Assembly: GCA_016801885.1 (NCBI GenBank)
Contig: CM028903.1
Coordinates: forward strand, 16,351,035-16,415,034
Length of the DNA stretch: 64,000 nucleotides
Direction of reading: 5' to 3'
Origin: Toxotes chatareus
Lineage: Eukaryota; Chordata; Actinopteri; Toxotidae
Position numbers and translations under genes: made by a program. The notes beneath the pieces were generated by a model. That model had not been told where the DNA came from and ran no database searches. It worked only from the letters and a program-made list of their open reading frames with translations. Below, one piece after another: positions 1-12,639 of the stretch. Position 1 is the stretch's first letter, and each line of letters begins with the position of its first letter.

Positions 1-13
1 AAAAAAAAAAAAG

Positions 14-256
14 AAATTTTGATAATCCAATAATCATATTTGTAAACTGCCAATGTTCAGCAAAAAGGCTGAACATTGGCTGGTTCCACCTTCTTAAATG
101 TGAGGATTTGAAACTTTTCTTTGTCATACATACATACATAGTAAACTTATAATCTTATCATTTTCTGACTTTTTATAGTCAAAACGATTAATCCTTTTAT
201 CTAGAAAATAATCTGCAAATTAATTGATAGTGAAAATAATTGTTAGCTGCAGCCCT
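14..256. mobile_element. Decayed hAT-like non-autonomous repeat, copy 1
   Basis: The stretch contains the tandem phrases AAACGATTAATC, AGAAAATAATCTGCAAATTA and TGAAAATAATTGTTAGCTGC followed by AGCCCT at about 250-255. I recognise these as the terminus of a very common teleost interspersed repeat whose ends read GGGCTGCAACTAACGATTA in the other orientation. The inner part TGGCTGGTTCCACCTTCT plus TGTGAGGATTTG (about 78-112) also fits that family. It is mutated at many positions and has no coding capacity. The assignment to hAT-like elements is from memory of the family and was not searched. A perfect 13-bp hairpin (49-61 with 68-80) lies inside it. Confidence 0.6.
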
Positions 257-264
257 AATTCCCT

Positions 265-3200
265 CTAGCCAAAAAATAGAAAAAATAGACAATACAATTT
301 ATTCAGTTGTTTTAAATCATAAAATATATACATTTTATGTTTTTGTATTCACAGTACAGAGGATTATCTGTTTTGTAATATATATTTTTAACAGTGGTAT
401 CAGATGCTGACATTGTTTATGTTCGACTTATGTCAGAGGCAGTGCAGAGCCTTAGTGCCTCCTCTTGCTTATTCAACTTTTTAATCCCTCCTTTAACTTT
501 GTCGTCTTATTTTGTTTTCTTTCACATATCCCCGTCTTCTCTTCTCTTCTCTTCTCTATCCTCCTCCGCTGGCCTTGACAATCAGCCTCCCCTCCTCTCT
601 TCTCATCTCATTGCATAACCTGCTTGGCACAGCGCCCCAGTCAATTTCCTCCTGTGTGGAAAATGCTGTTTTTTTATTTATTTTATTTGCTTTATGCAAA
701 TAAGTCCATCCAATACTCACGGCATCAGTAAAACAATCTCCAGTTACATTTTTCAGTCACATTCATGTCGGCTGCCTCCCAACTGTGGGTTTAGCATTTA
801 AGCGATGAAAGTGCCTCAGCGCTCGTGCATTCTGCTCACTCCTCTCTCATGGGTTCTTGTGAGCGCTTATAGAGGCTAATTAAACAGTTTGCTTGCTAAT
901 AGAATCACAGTCTTAACCAGCCACCAGCTCAGTCGCTGGAATGTTAAGGATGTCTTCAAAAAGGGGGGCTACTGTAGGTGTTTGGTTTACAGGATCAATG
1001 CTCAGCAGGAATTTATCATGCCAGTGATGTGCCACCACCTCCATTTTTCACTGAGATTGACAGTGAAGGCACTGAGAGGCAGGCGGAGACGGGGCTGTAA
1101 ATTCAACACACCCAAAGTCAGGCCAACCTTGAGGAGAGGGCACGGTGGGAGAAATGAGCTTGGGACTAAAGAAGATGCAAAGAAATGTAGAGGAGGAGAG
1201 GGCAGATTAGAGGAGAGGAAGTGAGAAGAGTTGGGGAAGGAAGAGAATAAGAAGGAGGGGATTTGAAAGGTAGAGAGGAGGAGAGTGGGTGAGGCTTTTT
1301 CTTTGGTAAACAAGGGGACTGCATCACATTAGACACATGATCTCTTCCCTCTTTCTTCTTCGTCTTTTCTTTCCATCTGCACTTTCTTTCCTCCATCCTC
1401 ATTCACTCTTCCTTCGCTCTATCTTCATCGCTCTCCAGATTTCTGTCTGTCTTTCTCACACAAACATGGTTTGTTGATCTTGTTGTTACGGGGCTGGAAA
1501 ATGGGTCACGGCTCAAGCAGGAGAGCATGATCCCTGCATGTAACCGCACGGCATTTCAAAGATATTAGGATGTAAGCTTGCTTGAACATGCGTGCAAGTA
1601 TATATATATATATACACACATGTATTTATGTGCCTGAGTTTGTGTTTGTGGGTGCATGGATGTGTTTTTTTTGTGTGTTTGCATGCTACTCCACCCAGCC
1701 TATCATTTTGCTCCCCCCTCCTCCCACACAGATCAGCAGTTAGTGAAATGCTGACCCTTGTCTTTCACTGCACCCCTTTTCCCAGTCCACTCACACACAG
1801 CTGCCTGAAAGCTAAAGGGAGATGGGGTGCTTATTGTTTGCACAGTGTGTGTATGTGTGTCTGTAAAGTCGCTGTTACTGTGTTTTTATTTTCGTTTAAA
1901 TGTACAGTCATCGTCTACACGTGTGAGTGACAACGTGCAATGTGCGATGCTGTCAAGAAGGAAATGTTTGGGGTTGGGGGGTGTGTGTGGGGGGGCGCTA
2001 TCCTGAAAGAAATAAAAAGAAAAAGGGGAAAGAAGAAAAATCAATAGCTGTGTGCATTAATCACGCTGCTGCCACAGAGAATTATGGGAACATGAGCTGA
2101 AGGATGCATTTTGTGCATTTGCAAATATGAATGCTGTTCGAAGGGGAGTTTGGGGAATTGGAAGAGGACGAGACAAAACCCTTTTAGAAAGGAGTGAGGT
2201 TTGAGCAGAGATAGTTGGGGAGGGGCATTTTCTTTTTATATTGTGTGTCTCACTGTTGCCTTTTGTGGAAGACTTAACCCACTGTAGTAGTAAAGCTTGC
2301 TTTAGGACAGCATTTGTTCTCTCTTTCAGTGTTATTTTGAAAGCTTTGATGCTACGGATTTTTAAACAGCTGTGATTACATTTTTATTTTAAAGCTTTTA
2401 TGATATGTTGCATTTTGGGGATGGTATGGCTCACATTTCTAGTCTTTTTACATCTTGTCTTACATCTTCCCTCAGCTCTGAGGATTGCCATTTTGAAAGA
2501 AGAAAAACCTAGCGCTCCTCTGACTTTCTGTTTGAGCTGTTGCTGTTTGAAGTCTCCATCTTAGCTGTGGTGAAGGCTTGAGGACGTGATACATATTTGA
2601 TAAGGATCGATAGAAGGGTTACTGAGACAGAGATGGAGGGAAATCGATCTTGGACTGGGCTTCCCAAAAGCATCTTAAACCTAAGGTCATCTTTGGAGTG
2701 TCCTTCTGGCTTGGCTGCTAAGGCACTGACTTGTAATTTGTGCCTATTTACCATGCAAATTTTAAGTCTTCTTTGTTTTTACTATTCTCTTTTATAATAC
2801 AAATGTAGAAGAACAGAGTGAAGTGGAAATACCAGCAGAAAGGCTGTTCCCCGCTCTCAAATTTGCTTTATGTTCTGTCTACGCTTTATGCATTGTATTA
2901 AGCCATCCACTGACATCCTAATCACTAGGCACATAAAACAATAAAGCAATCTGTTTAGTGATGGGAGACTGAACAGCAGACAACATTTTGGCGCGGTGGC
3001 TGTGATTCCCAGCTGATACTCCATACGGATAGACAAAATCAACAACTGTTGAAGCGGGCACTCTTCCATCAGTGTTTACTAATAAACAGTAGCAATATGG
3101 CAGCCATTAGGCTGTTTAGGCAGGGAATGATTAGGGTGGTGATGGCTGGGCACATTGGGAGACTGAACATGCTCTCATCTTTAATAGGCAATTTGGCTTT

Positions 3201-5174
3201 CTGTGATGGGGATGCCCCTTTGTTTTCAGCTTGGATTGAAGACAGAAGCTTAAGTAAGCACTGTTTTGGTGGAGTGTGCTGTTATTATACTGCAAGAATG
3301 TGGTTTACAGTAATGTCCTGAATTTTTTTTTAATGGCTCATGCATCATATAGTTGTTCAAACAAAGTGTGGAAAATCAAGACTACATTCAATTTAACTTT
3401 ATTGTTAACTGTTACACAGTTTGTTATAGAATCAGAACCTTACAGGACTATAGACAGTGTGATACAGTAATAGGTTAATAAAATGAACAATTATAAATAT
3501 GTGAGTATAGATGAGTGAAGCTCAGTTAGTGGAATGGGTCCATCCTGCCGGAGCTGTAGAACAACACTCTGTTGAAAATGGACTGGAGCCGGGCCAGAAC
3601 TAGCCTGGCGTCAGGCCAAGACACAGATTAGTAATAAGCATGGTGTGAACTAATTACAGCCGGAACAAGCAATTAATTTCTGTTTATAAACTCTTCTGGA
3701 TGTGGGCTGTTGGATGAATATGGCTGTGTAGGTGCAAACTCCCTGCGTCCGCATATGTGTGTGTGTGTGTGTGTGTTAGTGACAGGTGGTGTGGTTCATA
3801 GAGGAACCTGCCCATATGTTCCCAGCTGAAGCGCTGGGGGAACTGGAGACAAACTGGTGTGCTCAATCACATCCCATAATGCAACAGTGTCTGATCCCAT
3901 CTTAAAAGTGACTGATTAGAGTAAAAAAGGCACTTAATAACTCAAATCACTCTGCTGACCCAATGGGGATTTTTCACTCCATTTTTTTTTCCATCCAATC
4001 AAGGATTAATACGTGGTCTTATTCTGCTCCCAGGGTGGTAAATCTGGAAAAATACAGTAAATCACACTGAGCCTCTTTAAACTTTCACACAGAGCCTTGG
4101 TGCCTGTGGCCCCATACTGGGCATCTGTAACACTGATTAGACATGATCATGGTTTTAGAGCACCTGCTGGACACTAGGCATGAGGAGAGATCTAATTGGG
4201 TGCTTTTATCACAAAGCACTTTATGGCTCTATACATCATACATTGTCTCAGAACCTTAAAATGGGACATCCACTGATTTTAAAACAATTTTCTACCAAAG
4301 TTCATTTTGTCTGTATGAAAAAATAACCTTTGCATTTTTTTTTAAAACCAAAAAGCCTGTATAACAAACTGGGGGTGCAGAATTTGAAAGATGTGCGCAA
4401 TGACCAGGCAGCGAGGGTCTAATGAAAGCTATTGTGTTGCATTATGGGAAATGTAAGATCCAGAGTTTTGAGGGTTTGTCCCATACTTGAGACAAATAGT
4501 CAAGAGCACTCAGCCTCTGCTGCTTTGATTTTGACCATAAAAAAAGAAAAATCTCTTTTGAGTCTCTTGTCTTTTATAAGTCCCCCAACTCTGTGGAATA
4601 CTTTACTAAATCACTGGTTTCATGATTTACAAACACCAGTCATATCATATAAATATCGAATTCAACCAGGAAAAAAGTACTAATCATCATTATGGTTTTT
4701 ATAATGATATCACTATACACTGTGCTTATTTATGTGTGAACCATTAGTGCTTCTGTATGAAGATGAGCTGAAATTTCATAGAATGATCTTTTTGGTGAAT
4801 GAAATACACTTGACTATATTATTTCCTTTCAGGAGTACAGGTTAGCTTTCCATGCTAAAACAAGTGTACCCAAAACCACAGGGCTGGTGGAGGTGGTTGA
4901 AATCATAATCAGATGTAAGCACAATTGCATATAAAATCATCAAAAATATTAGATTACCGCACCCTCTCACTGCATCATATCCGTTTCAGTTGACTTTTCC
5001 TGCGATTTTGACAAAGCGTTTTCCAGATTGAAGCCCTCAGTAGCAAATGACCAGCTGACTTCACTGCAAGGTGACCCTCAATCTTTTTCTTGATGTATGA
5101 GACATCAAGCATCATTATTTTTCTTCAAGGCTCATTTTCTCTCCTCTTCCCTCTTCTTTGGCATGAGCCTTGAG

Positions 5175-5175
<1 letters not shown>
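265..5175. other. Intronic DNA without recognised genes
   Basis: This block is AT-rich intron sequence. It has a purine-rich run at about 1130-1290 followed by a pyrimidine-rich run at about 1340-1450, a short (TA)n at about 1600-1615, a G-rich run with potential quadruplex character at 1970-1995 and a short (GT)n at about 3758-3777. A stretch near 3385-3410 resembles the AATTTAACTTTATTG tail motif seen in many fish retroposons, but nothing else supports an element there. Open frames here are short, unrelated to known proteins and often low complexity. I see no exon. Confidence 0.6.

Positions 5176-5253
<78 letters not shown>
5176..5253. repeat. (CA)n microsatellite
   Basis: An uninterrupted CA dinucleotide tract of about 78 bp. 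Perfect tracts of this length are usually highly polymorphic. Open frames read through it on both strands are artefacts of the repeat. Confidence 0.97.
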
Positions 5254-5255
<2 letters not shown>

Positions 5256-5639
5256 AGTATACTTGCAGCCTGTCTTTGACCTCACCTTGCCATTGTACAG
5301 CCAACAACTAAGATCCAAACAACACCCAAACTCCCTGCAGGCTGCTGCTAAGTGGCTGTGGTGAAAACAAGGGGGCTGGATGGGCGACAGGCAGTCAGTT
5401 CCTGTCATAACCTCACTGCCTGTTACATGATCAGAGCTGTGTGTTCAAGTGAGAGAGAGAGAGGGTGTGTGTGTGTGTATTCAAAACCAGCCTACACTCC
5501 TACATGTTTGATACACTTGTGATTATATTATTATGATGTTATTATAAACTGTTATTACAAACTTATAATTGAAAACTACGTCCTGCATCCTATCTGTGAT
5601 TCTTAAATATAAGTGGAGGCGTAATGGAGACACATTCAA

Positions 5640-5850
5640 GGTGGAATGATGCGTCCAGTCAGGCTGTCATTTGCGGCGGTGACGTCACGAGGTGACAACC
5701 ACGAGCAGAGTGGCCTTTTGACAGACGCAGCCTGTAATCTTCACATCAGCGTAGGAGTTGAGCAAGCCAATCAGAGCCGAGCGCCCATCGCTGCACACGC
5801 TTATCACCTGCATACAGCTGCTGTTGCCCCTCCGAGGGAGCGAGTGAAGA
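5640..5850. promoter_or_regulatory. Candidate regulatory cluster: CRE, CCAAT box, paired E-boxes
   Basis: A locally GC- and CpG-richer island in AT-rich intron. It contains a perfect palindromic cAMP response element TGACGTCA at 5680-5687, an NF-Y type CCAATCAG at 5767-5774, and two E-boxes, CACCTG at 5805-5810 and CAGCTG at 5815-5820. The spacing and combination resemble a proximal promoter or activity-responsive enhancer. There is no recognisable TATA box or downstream first exon, so an alternative dscam promoter, an antisense or lncRNA promoter, or an enhancer all remain possible. The motifs are seen directly; the function is inference. Confidence 0.35.
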
Positions 5851-6150
5851 GGATGGAGAAAGAGAGAGAGAGAGGAAAGAAAGAGCAAGAATGAATGGTG
5901 TGCCTGAGACAGAGGGTGATTTGTGTTTTTGTGTCGTAGCGCATTCATGCCTGCGTCTTTCTCTCATGCGATTTCAGAGTTGTGCGTTTGAAGACGTATT
6001 TTTTCTGGTCACCAAAATCCACATTTGTCATTTAAGGCGAATGAAAAGAAAAATCATTGTGTTTGTTCTGATTAGTGCTGCATCAGCCCGGCAATAGTTA
6101 AAATGTGATTCAGAATGGAAATGTGCTTTGTAGCCCTTGTGAAATGAGAA

Positions 6151-6172
6151 GGGAGAGAGAGAGAGGGAGAGA

Positions 6173-6226
<54 letters not shown>

Positions 6227-6227
6227 T
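6151..6227. repeat. (GA)n microsatellite, purine tract
   Basis: An almost pure GA dinucleotide tract of about 77 bp with a few G and A interruptions. Flanking sequence on both sides is ordinary intron. The open frames on the opposite strand that read serine and leucine through it are repeat artefacts. Confidence 0.95.
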
Positions 6228-6630
6228 AAGCTCTATCTGAATTGATTTTCCTGTTACTTTCTGCTGTACTTGAGTTTCCATAGCAACGTGGTCAGGTTCC
6301 GTCGGCCTCCTAGGGCAAGTGTAATTGTTGTCTGGTTCTCCCAGCCAAACTCTCCATTTCTCTCTCCTTCTCTCCTTTCCTTCCTCTGTCTGTTTTCTCT
6401 TAACAATGGAAATATGGTGCAGATGAGATTCTTCTTGGACGTTTCTGCCATTGGCTGAGATTGTATGAAGCAGTTTCCCCAACCAGTCAAATCAAAAGCA
6501 TAGACCTTCATGTGCTCTGCAAATGAGCTGTGCATCATATTGTCAGTAAAAAGTTTGTTTATCTAACGAACGTGACTAAAAGATATGGCTTGAACCTAGG
6601 GTCAGTAGCTTTGTTTTCCTTTTTGAAGGA

Positions 6631-6782
6631 TCATTTTAATTATGTTGATGTTTGATGAATTGTTTGATCTCTAAAATGGTCCAAAGCCCAAATATTGTTT
6701 CATCTAACCAACCATCCAAAACCCAAAGAGATCCAATTTACTATAGTTTAAGACAAGATGATACACATTTCAACTCTGAATA
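6631..6782. mobile_element. Decayed hAT-like non-autonomous repeat, copy 2
   Basis: Phrases such as AATTGTTTGATCTCTAAAAT, CCATCCAAAACCCAAAGAGA and CCAATTTACTATAGTTTAAG match, in the opposite orientation, the same teleost repeat family as the element at 14-256. This copy keeps mainly the inner part of the element and is strongly diverged. It has no coding capacity. Boundaries are approximate because no terminal repeats remain. Family assignment is from memory, unsearched. Confidence 0.5.
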
Positions 6783-9700
6783 GGCTCAAAAGGTAAATCT
6801 TTTTGATTTCACAATCCAGTTCTGTCTGAGGATGGACTTTATGGTTGTTTTATGATGCTTGTGATTTATTACTCTATCCACAGTGTTAGTGAGTGTGTTA
6901 CAGTTTTGGCCATATGCTTACAAAAAAAATCATTGCAGTCACAAAATACAAAAATAAAATGCTGCTGTTGTCCCAGGCTGATTATCACAGCACAAGATCT
7001 GCTGAATCACATGAAACTGCCACACTCTCATAAAGTGCCATGCACATATTGCCTCAGCACGAGGCGAATCTAAATGAGCAAATGTACGGCATAATGAGGA
7101 AGGGTTGAACAATATTTAATCCAGGATGTGTAAAATGTTCTTGGGCTCATGATCATTTCAGAAGTCACAGACAGAGCTTATCAGATCAAGGGTAATGATA
7201 CGGCAGAAATCTGTTTTAGGTCTAATAAAGCTCTATTGCAGAAGTTTGGAGATAATCAATGAAAAACCGCTGTGTCACAACTTTTGCAGGGATTAGATCG
7301 TAAGCACAAAATGTGTGTGGAAGAACAGATTTTAAATGAGGCCTCCTGGCTGACAAAGAGACTGAGAAAGGAAGAGAGAGGAGAAGAAGGCTAGAATAAT
7401 CCTAAATTGAGTTTGCTGCACATACAAAGATGTTGGGTGGACCTGTTTTTTTTTTTTTTTTTTTTTGTCTGAATTAGATATTACCAGCTTTCTCTCTGAC
7501 TCCAATGATACACTGCTGTGCACATAACAAGGCATTTACAGCTGCTTGGAGCCTAATGGCTCAAAGAGGCCTTGCCTGCTCAGCAAGAAGAGATGGAATG
7601 CATCTTGGGTCTGCGATTAGGACTGCTGATCTAGAAACATTTACATTATGGCTTTCAGGTCATTACAGGAAAAAATAAATGGTCAGAAGGATCCAGGTGA
7701 GAGAGCCTAGATCAGCACTCTGACCCTGAGTAATGTGCAGCATATTAGAAACAGAAGACTGATGAATATCAGAGAAAGACAGAAGAAATTTGATATTAAG
7801 ACACACCTAAAAATATACTTGTTGATATCAAATTGATCTGAGAATATTTGAAATATTTGAGAAGTTAAAATAATGTTTCACTTTCACAGCAAATATAACA
7901 ACATTTCTCAGTGAGTGTGGATATTTTCACCTGGAAATTATTCTACTGTTGCAGTGCTCTGGATGCCAGATAGCTGCCTGAAATGAAAAAAAAAAAAAAA
8001 AGAATTCTGTGCTGTATATCAAGTAAGCTCCTGTATCTGTGATAGCCTTGGACCTGTTCCAATCTGCTCTGTGTTTTCTTGCTCCAGATCAATGCTAATT
8101 AATACACATCTCCCTCAGGGACATCGGGGAGGCCACGCAGAGAATCAGAAAGTGCCATCATAGGCTACACTTGACCTGAACCATACGCAGGAAAGAAACC
8201 TTCAGAAATATTTACGTACAGGAAGTAGACGGAGCCTCGCAGCACATGTTTCCTACAGCACTGTCGCTTTGACGCATCCGTCATAAACTAACGCTCACTC
8301 GTGGTGCTAAGTGGATAATCAGTCTTTGTCCAATGGCGCTCTTGCATGCTAATTTGTTTGTTACGTGGTGGGAGCACCTTGTCTAATCATGTGCTTTAAT
8401 GCAAATCCGGTTCAGATGAAGTTCAGCCACCCTCTTGTTTCAGCAGCCATTTTTCAATAAAACAAACACCTGAATGCAGAGGTGCAGACAGACGGTCCAG
8501 CTGTCCTCACGTCTGCATTCAGTTGGATGATACAGAATGACTGAGCCTGTGCAGTATAAATGTGTGAGACCTGCTGGTTTGGTGTTTTGTTTACTCCTCT
8601 CTTTCTCGTTTTCCTCTCTCCTCTCCATCTCCCTCTGAAATGCACTGTTAAAACAAGTGGAAAAAAAAAAAAAAACACAGAAAATCGGTGACATGTTTTT
8701 GTGCATGCCTGGCGGACAGATAGGCGCTGCATAACTAGCAGTTTCCTCTGAAGTAGGGAGAAATCTATTTGCTTGTAGAAGCTGCTTGCATAATCCTTTA
8801 GTTACACTTGCCAGCTGTGAGCAAAGATATGGCGCTGTGGGATTTGGCATGAATATCATTGGGAGGACAAAGAAATGAAACTGATAAGTGTTTGTGCACA
8901 GGGTCCTTTGCATAATCCAGGATAACCCATAATCTGAGTTCTTTAAAATCATGCCCAAATAGATGTGGTGAGGAGCCATTAATGAGAACATACTGTTTGG
9001 AAAATTTGGTTTGTCCCAAAATAACTCAAGTATTCAAGCTACTCTGACTCAGAGATCAGGTTTGGTTTTTGTTTTTGGTTGTTTTTCACCATCAAATTTG
9101 AAAGCAGCGATACGATCGCTGCGAATTGAATTTCAGAGAAAAGCCCTCACTGAGAAATGTAGTATAGGTATTCTAATGGCCATACTTAGTGTGTCACATT
9201 TCCATATGTACAGTACAGTCTGGCCTTCTTTTGCTTAACACCCATATGAAAGGATTGTATTCTTACTGAAACACCTCCCTCTCCCTCTCTCTCTCTCTCT
9301 CAGCTGCATATCCTTCTTTCCTTCTCTCTCAGTCAACAGTGTGCACAGCAATAAAGAAAAAACACATCACTCAACAGCTTTCAATACATCTGTCCTTTCT
9401 CTCCCCACCTCTCAGTGTGTTTGTTTGCTCAGCCTCCTCTGCCCTGGCGCCTGCATTTTATACTTCTCTCAATGTGGTATCGGATGGTAATAGACAGCTG
9501 CTGAAAGATAGCATGAAATGCCAGCACACTGCCGTGTTTGGACCCCACATTGCATGATACACTGACTTCTCATGTCCACAAGTCCAAAGACTGTAATAAA
9601 ACAATCTCAAATATGAAATATTCACATTTACAGTCCAAAATTTGGATCTGTCACATTCCTAAAACCTCCACATAAAAATAAATAAGCAACATATTAGTAA

Positions 9701-11647
9701 CAGGAAGGCTGATAAGGCTGCTAAAGACTAAGTAATTTCATAAAACAACTTGAAATTGTAGATTTTAGCTAACAGGAGTAAATAGTTCTTTTGTTGGGGA
9801 CTATTTTTCTGCTGTGGAATAAGACAGGTTTGTTGCACCAGTGAGTATTTACAGCACTAGGATGGTATATGCTGGATCGACTTAAACACACTGCAGTGCT
9901 TGTGTTCATTGTAATACAGAATAGAGTTTTAAATAGTTTTTGGATGAAAATGTAGCTCTTTGGCACAGAGGAATGAGAAACATCAGGCTTTGTCTACACA
10001 GGCAATACTTAGTCTGACTGACTTGTTGGTTTTGGTTCGTTCATGGGATTTGTGGTTTAAGTCAAACACTGCTACTTGAAAGGTTCCTCAGCCAGTAACT
10101 GTAATAGCAGCTGTCCCTACTGTGTGTACTGTAACTATTAAGAAACTGTCTACTAGAATAGAGAGTGTCCAAATCAAACTCAAAGTTCTCAAGTCTTGAT
10201 GTTTTCACTCTAAGAGAGGATCCACCTATGCACATGACCTTAGTTTTCTTCTTCATTTGTGCAACATGGCTGCCATGGTTGTCTTCGGCCTATGTTTGCA
10301 GCATGTCTCTGATGCCCAAATAACATTAACATTTCATTAACCTGGGGAAACAATAGAAATGTACAAAAAAAGGGAAGCCTCCGCATCCCGGAGGCCTAAA
10401 ATATTGATGCAGTTGTGAGGTAAATGGCTCCAAATCTGAGCGAGAGAGTGAAAATGGGAGCTATGAGGAGAGTGAGCAAGGCGAAGAGGGGAAGACATCT
10501 CTTGTAAAGCTGGGCTCTGAGGGGCTTGGGCGCATAATCAATGAAGTGAAGTGTGTGTTGTATCTGTGGCGTTGAGTCGGCTTCAGAGAAGCCAATCCTA
10601 TTTTTACAGGGTCTGTTGCTATGCTCTGAGAAGGTCTCCTGCAGCTTGAAAAAGACGAGCGAGCATCCACTCAGGGGTTAGTATCACACCTCCAGAATGG
10701 ACGGAAGAAAAAAGAGCGGTGGAAATGAGGGGAGCTGCCTCCACTAGGTGACACATTCAATTGATTATTGATGATTTGATCCATTATACACTCAAAGGAA
10801 CGTGTTGGCACCAGCAGAAATAGACTCTGTACTTATTCATTTCTTTTTAGGCAGAGGTGTGAATGCAGTGAGACACATGCTCTCTGGCAAAAGAAGAGGT
10901 GTTCATGAGGGGTGTCTTTGAACTATTTATCAGCTGTTTCATTATTTATAATTTAATTATTTACTCCTAAAATTCCAAACTGAGGCACCAACTTGTTCAA
11001 TTGACATGTAACAACAGAATCATAGTATTTAGCTTTACTGAAATCAATTGATCATAAAACGAAATGTCAGACCATCACTGTAGTTGGTCCTTGTCGGCTT
11101 TGTCTGTCAAAGTAAAGATAAAATTCATCTGTGTTATTTTGTGGTAAACATGGAGATAAACTGATGCTTACATGAACAAAGTTACTGTACGGACAAGATT
11201 ATCGTTCCCAAACAAGACAATCAGATTGTCTCTGGGCCGTGTTTTTTATGCCATCTTGTCCAGATGTTGTCTATTAGACATCAGATTAGGATGAGTGGTG
11301 TTGGATTAGCCAATCCGGAGCCAGAATCATCTTAGATTAGATTATAGTATATGGACATCTGGGTCGCTGCAATGGCTCTGCTCAAGCAAAATAACATTAA
11401 GTCAGTGTTACACAGCTAGACAGTACACAGACTGTAATCAGCAACCAGGCAGAAGGAGGATGACAGCATTAGGACAGAGATGGATGAGAAATCCTTCGCT
11501 TTTACAACTTCCCAATTACAGTATGATGAGAGACCGCACAACAAAAGCAGTGGTGGTGCTCTTAACTGTCTGCATAAAGTCAAAATTACAAGGCAAAATA
11601 GGAGGTGTGTGTGTGTCATCCTATTATACAAAGCCCAGAAACTCTAA

Positions 11648-11650
<3 letters not shown>
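6783..11650. other. Intronic DNA without recognised genes
   Basis: Ordinary AT-rich intron with a poly-T tract at 7446-7466, short poly-A runs near 7985-8000 and 8659-8674, a CT-rich run near 9277-9300 and mixed unique sequence. The longest open frame, on the - strand at 8440-8991, has no recognisable domain and includes low-complexity runs, so it is not called as a gene. A possible octamer-bearing regulatory block at 8040-8420 is listed separately. Confidence 0.6.
8040..8420. promoter_or_regulatory. Candidate conserved non-coding element with POU-type octamers
   Basis: A stretch free of simple repeats and richer in CpG than its surroundings. It carries a perfect POU octamer ATGCAAAT at 8399-8406, an octamer-like ATGCTAAT at 8346-8353, a CCAAT at about 8330-8334 and several TAAT homeodomain cores. 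Such combinations are frequent in neural enhancers within introns of developmental genes. Short motifs also occur by chance, so this is a weak prediction that depends on cross-species conservation. Confidence 0.2.

Positions 11651-11724
<74 letters not shown>
11651..11724. repeat. (GT)n microsatellite
   Basis: An uninterrupted GT dinucleotide tract of about 74 bp. It is read as a run of valine/cysteine or threonine/histidine in spurious open frames on the two strands. Confidence 0.97.
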
Positions 11725-11729
<5 letters not shown>

Positions 11730-12639
11730 AAGGTGATCAGGCCTCCAGTGCAGACAGCCCTGTCTGCTAATAATAATGGTTATTTTCTCCTCCTCTCTCT
11801 CCCTCTCTCTCTCTTTGCTCAGCGTTTGTGCCCAGGCCTCCAGGCAGATAGATGTGCAGAGATTACACCTTCTAATTGGTGCTAGCGGCTGTGGGCCGGT
11901 GTAGTTCAATGTAGTTTAGTGCTGCGTAGACTGGTTTTTATGTAGTGAGGATTTGTAATAATGACGATAATGACTTTAGAATGGAAAGTTTGCAGTGTGG
12001 CAGCGGAGTGTACCAGTACCAAGTATGTGTACATGTGATCAGGTGAAGCTCAACAGAAAGAATAAATCATTCTGATTAGTCATTACTTTCCAACCAAATT
12101 TAACTTATACTCATTGTCCATGGGCCAAATCTACAACTTTTATATTCAGTAGTTGTACAGTGTTACTGGAGATTGGTAATGACTAGTTGCCAGGTAGCTA
12201 CAGTACAACCCTCAAGGCCACTGGGATGACTTATCAATGTCTTTATTATGATTGAGGACAGAGAATGACTGATATGGAATTTAGGAAGCACTCACTATAC
12301 TGATATTTGTGTATTTGATAAGAACCCTTCAATTAGTTTTTTTAAGAACTGGCAAATGTACCAGGATATATGAATAATAAACACTGTAAGTAATCTCTTA
12401 CCAGCAAACTATGCAGTGGCATCACTGTTAGTTAATAACCGCATGTATTTTGTGTTTCTGTGCTATAATTTCTTGTTGCTCATAATTATAAACATTATTA
12501 TTAACAGTTTATCACAGTATCTGTGATAAACTGATTATATTGGCAATGTATCAGCCTGGCCAATCTTTTAAGTGAACAAAGTTACTATCTACCACCAGAA
12601 AAATGTACTTCAATTTATATATCATATCACTTTAAGTTG

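Noticed and set aside
3385..3600. Possible retroposon tail with AATTTAACTTTATTG and a downstream GTCCATCCTGCCGGAGCTGT phrase
   Set aside because: The match is too short and no other part of a SINE or LINE could be recognised.
5115..5408. Cysteine-valine rich frames across the CA tract
   Set aside because: They are direct translations of a dinucleotide repeat.
6072..6482. 136-codon open frame on the - strand
   Set aside because: It reads Ser-Leu repeats through the (GA)n microsatellite; the rest is unrelated to any family I know.
8440..8991. 183-codon open frame on the - strand
   Set aside because: No recognisable motif. It includes a poly-Phe run from a poly-A tract, and there is no supporting splice structure or homology that I recognise.
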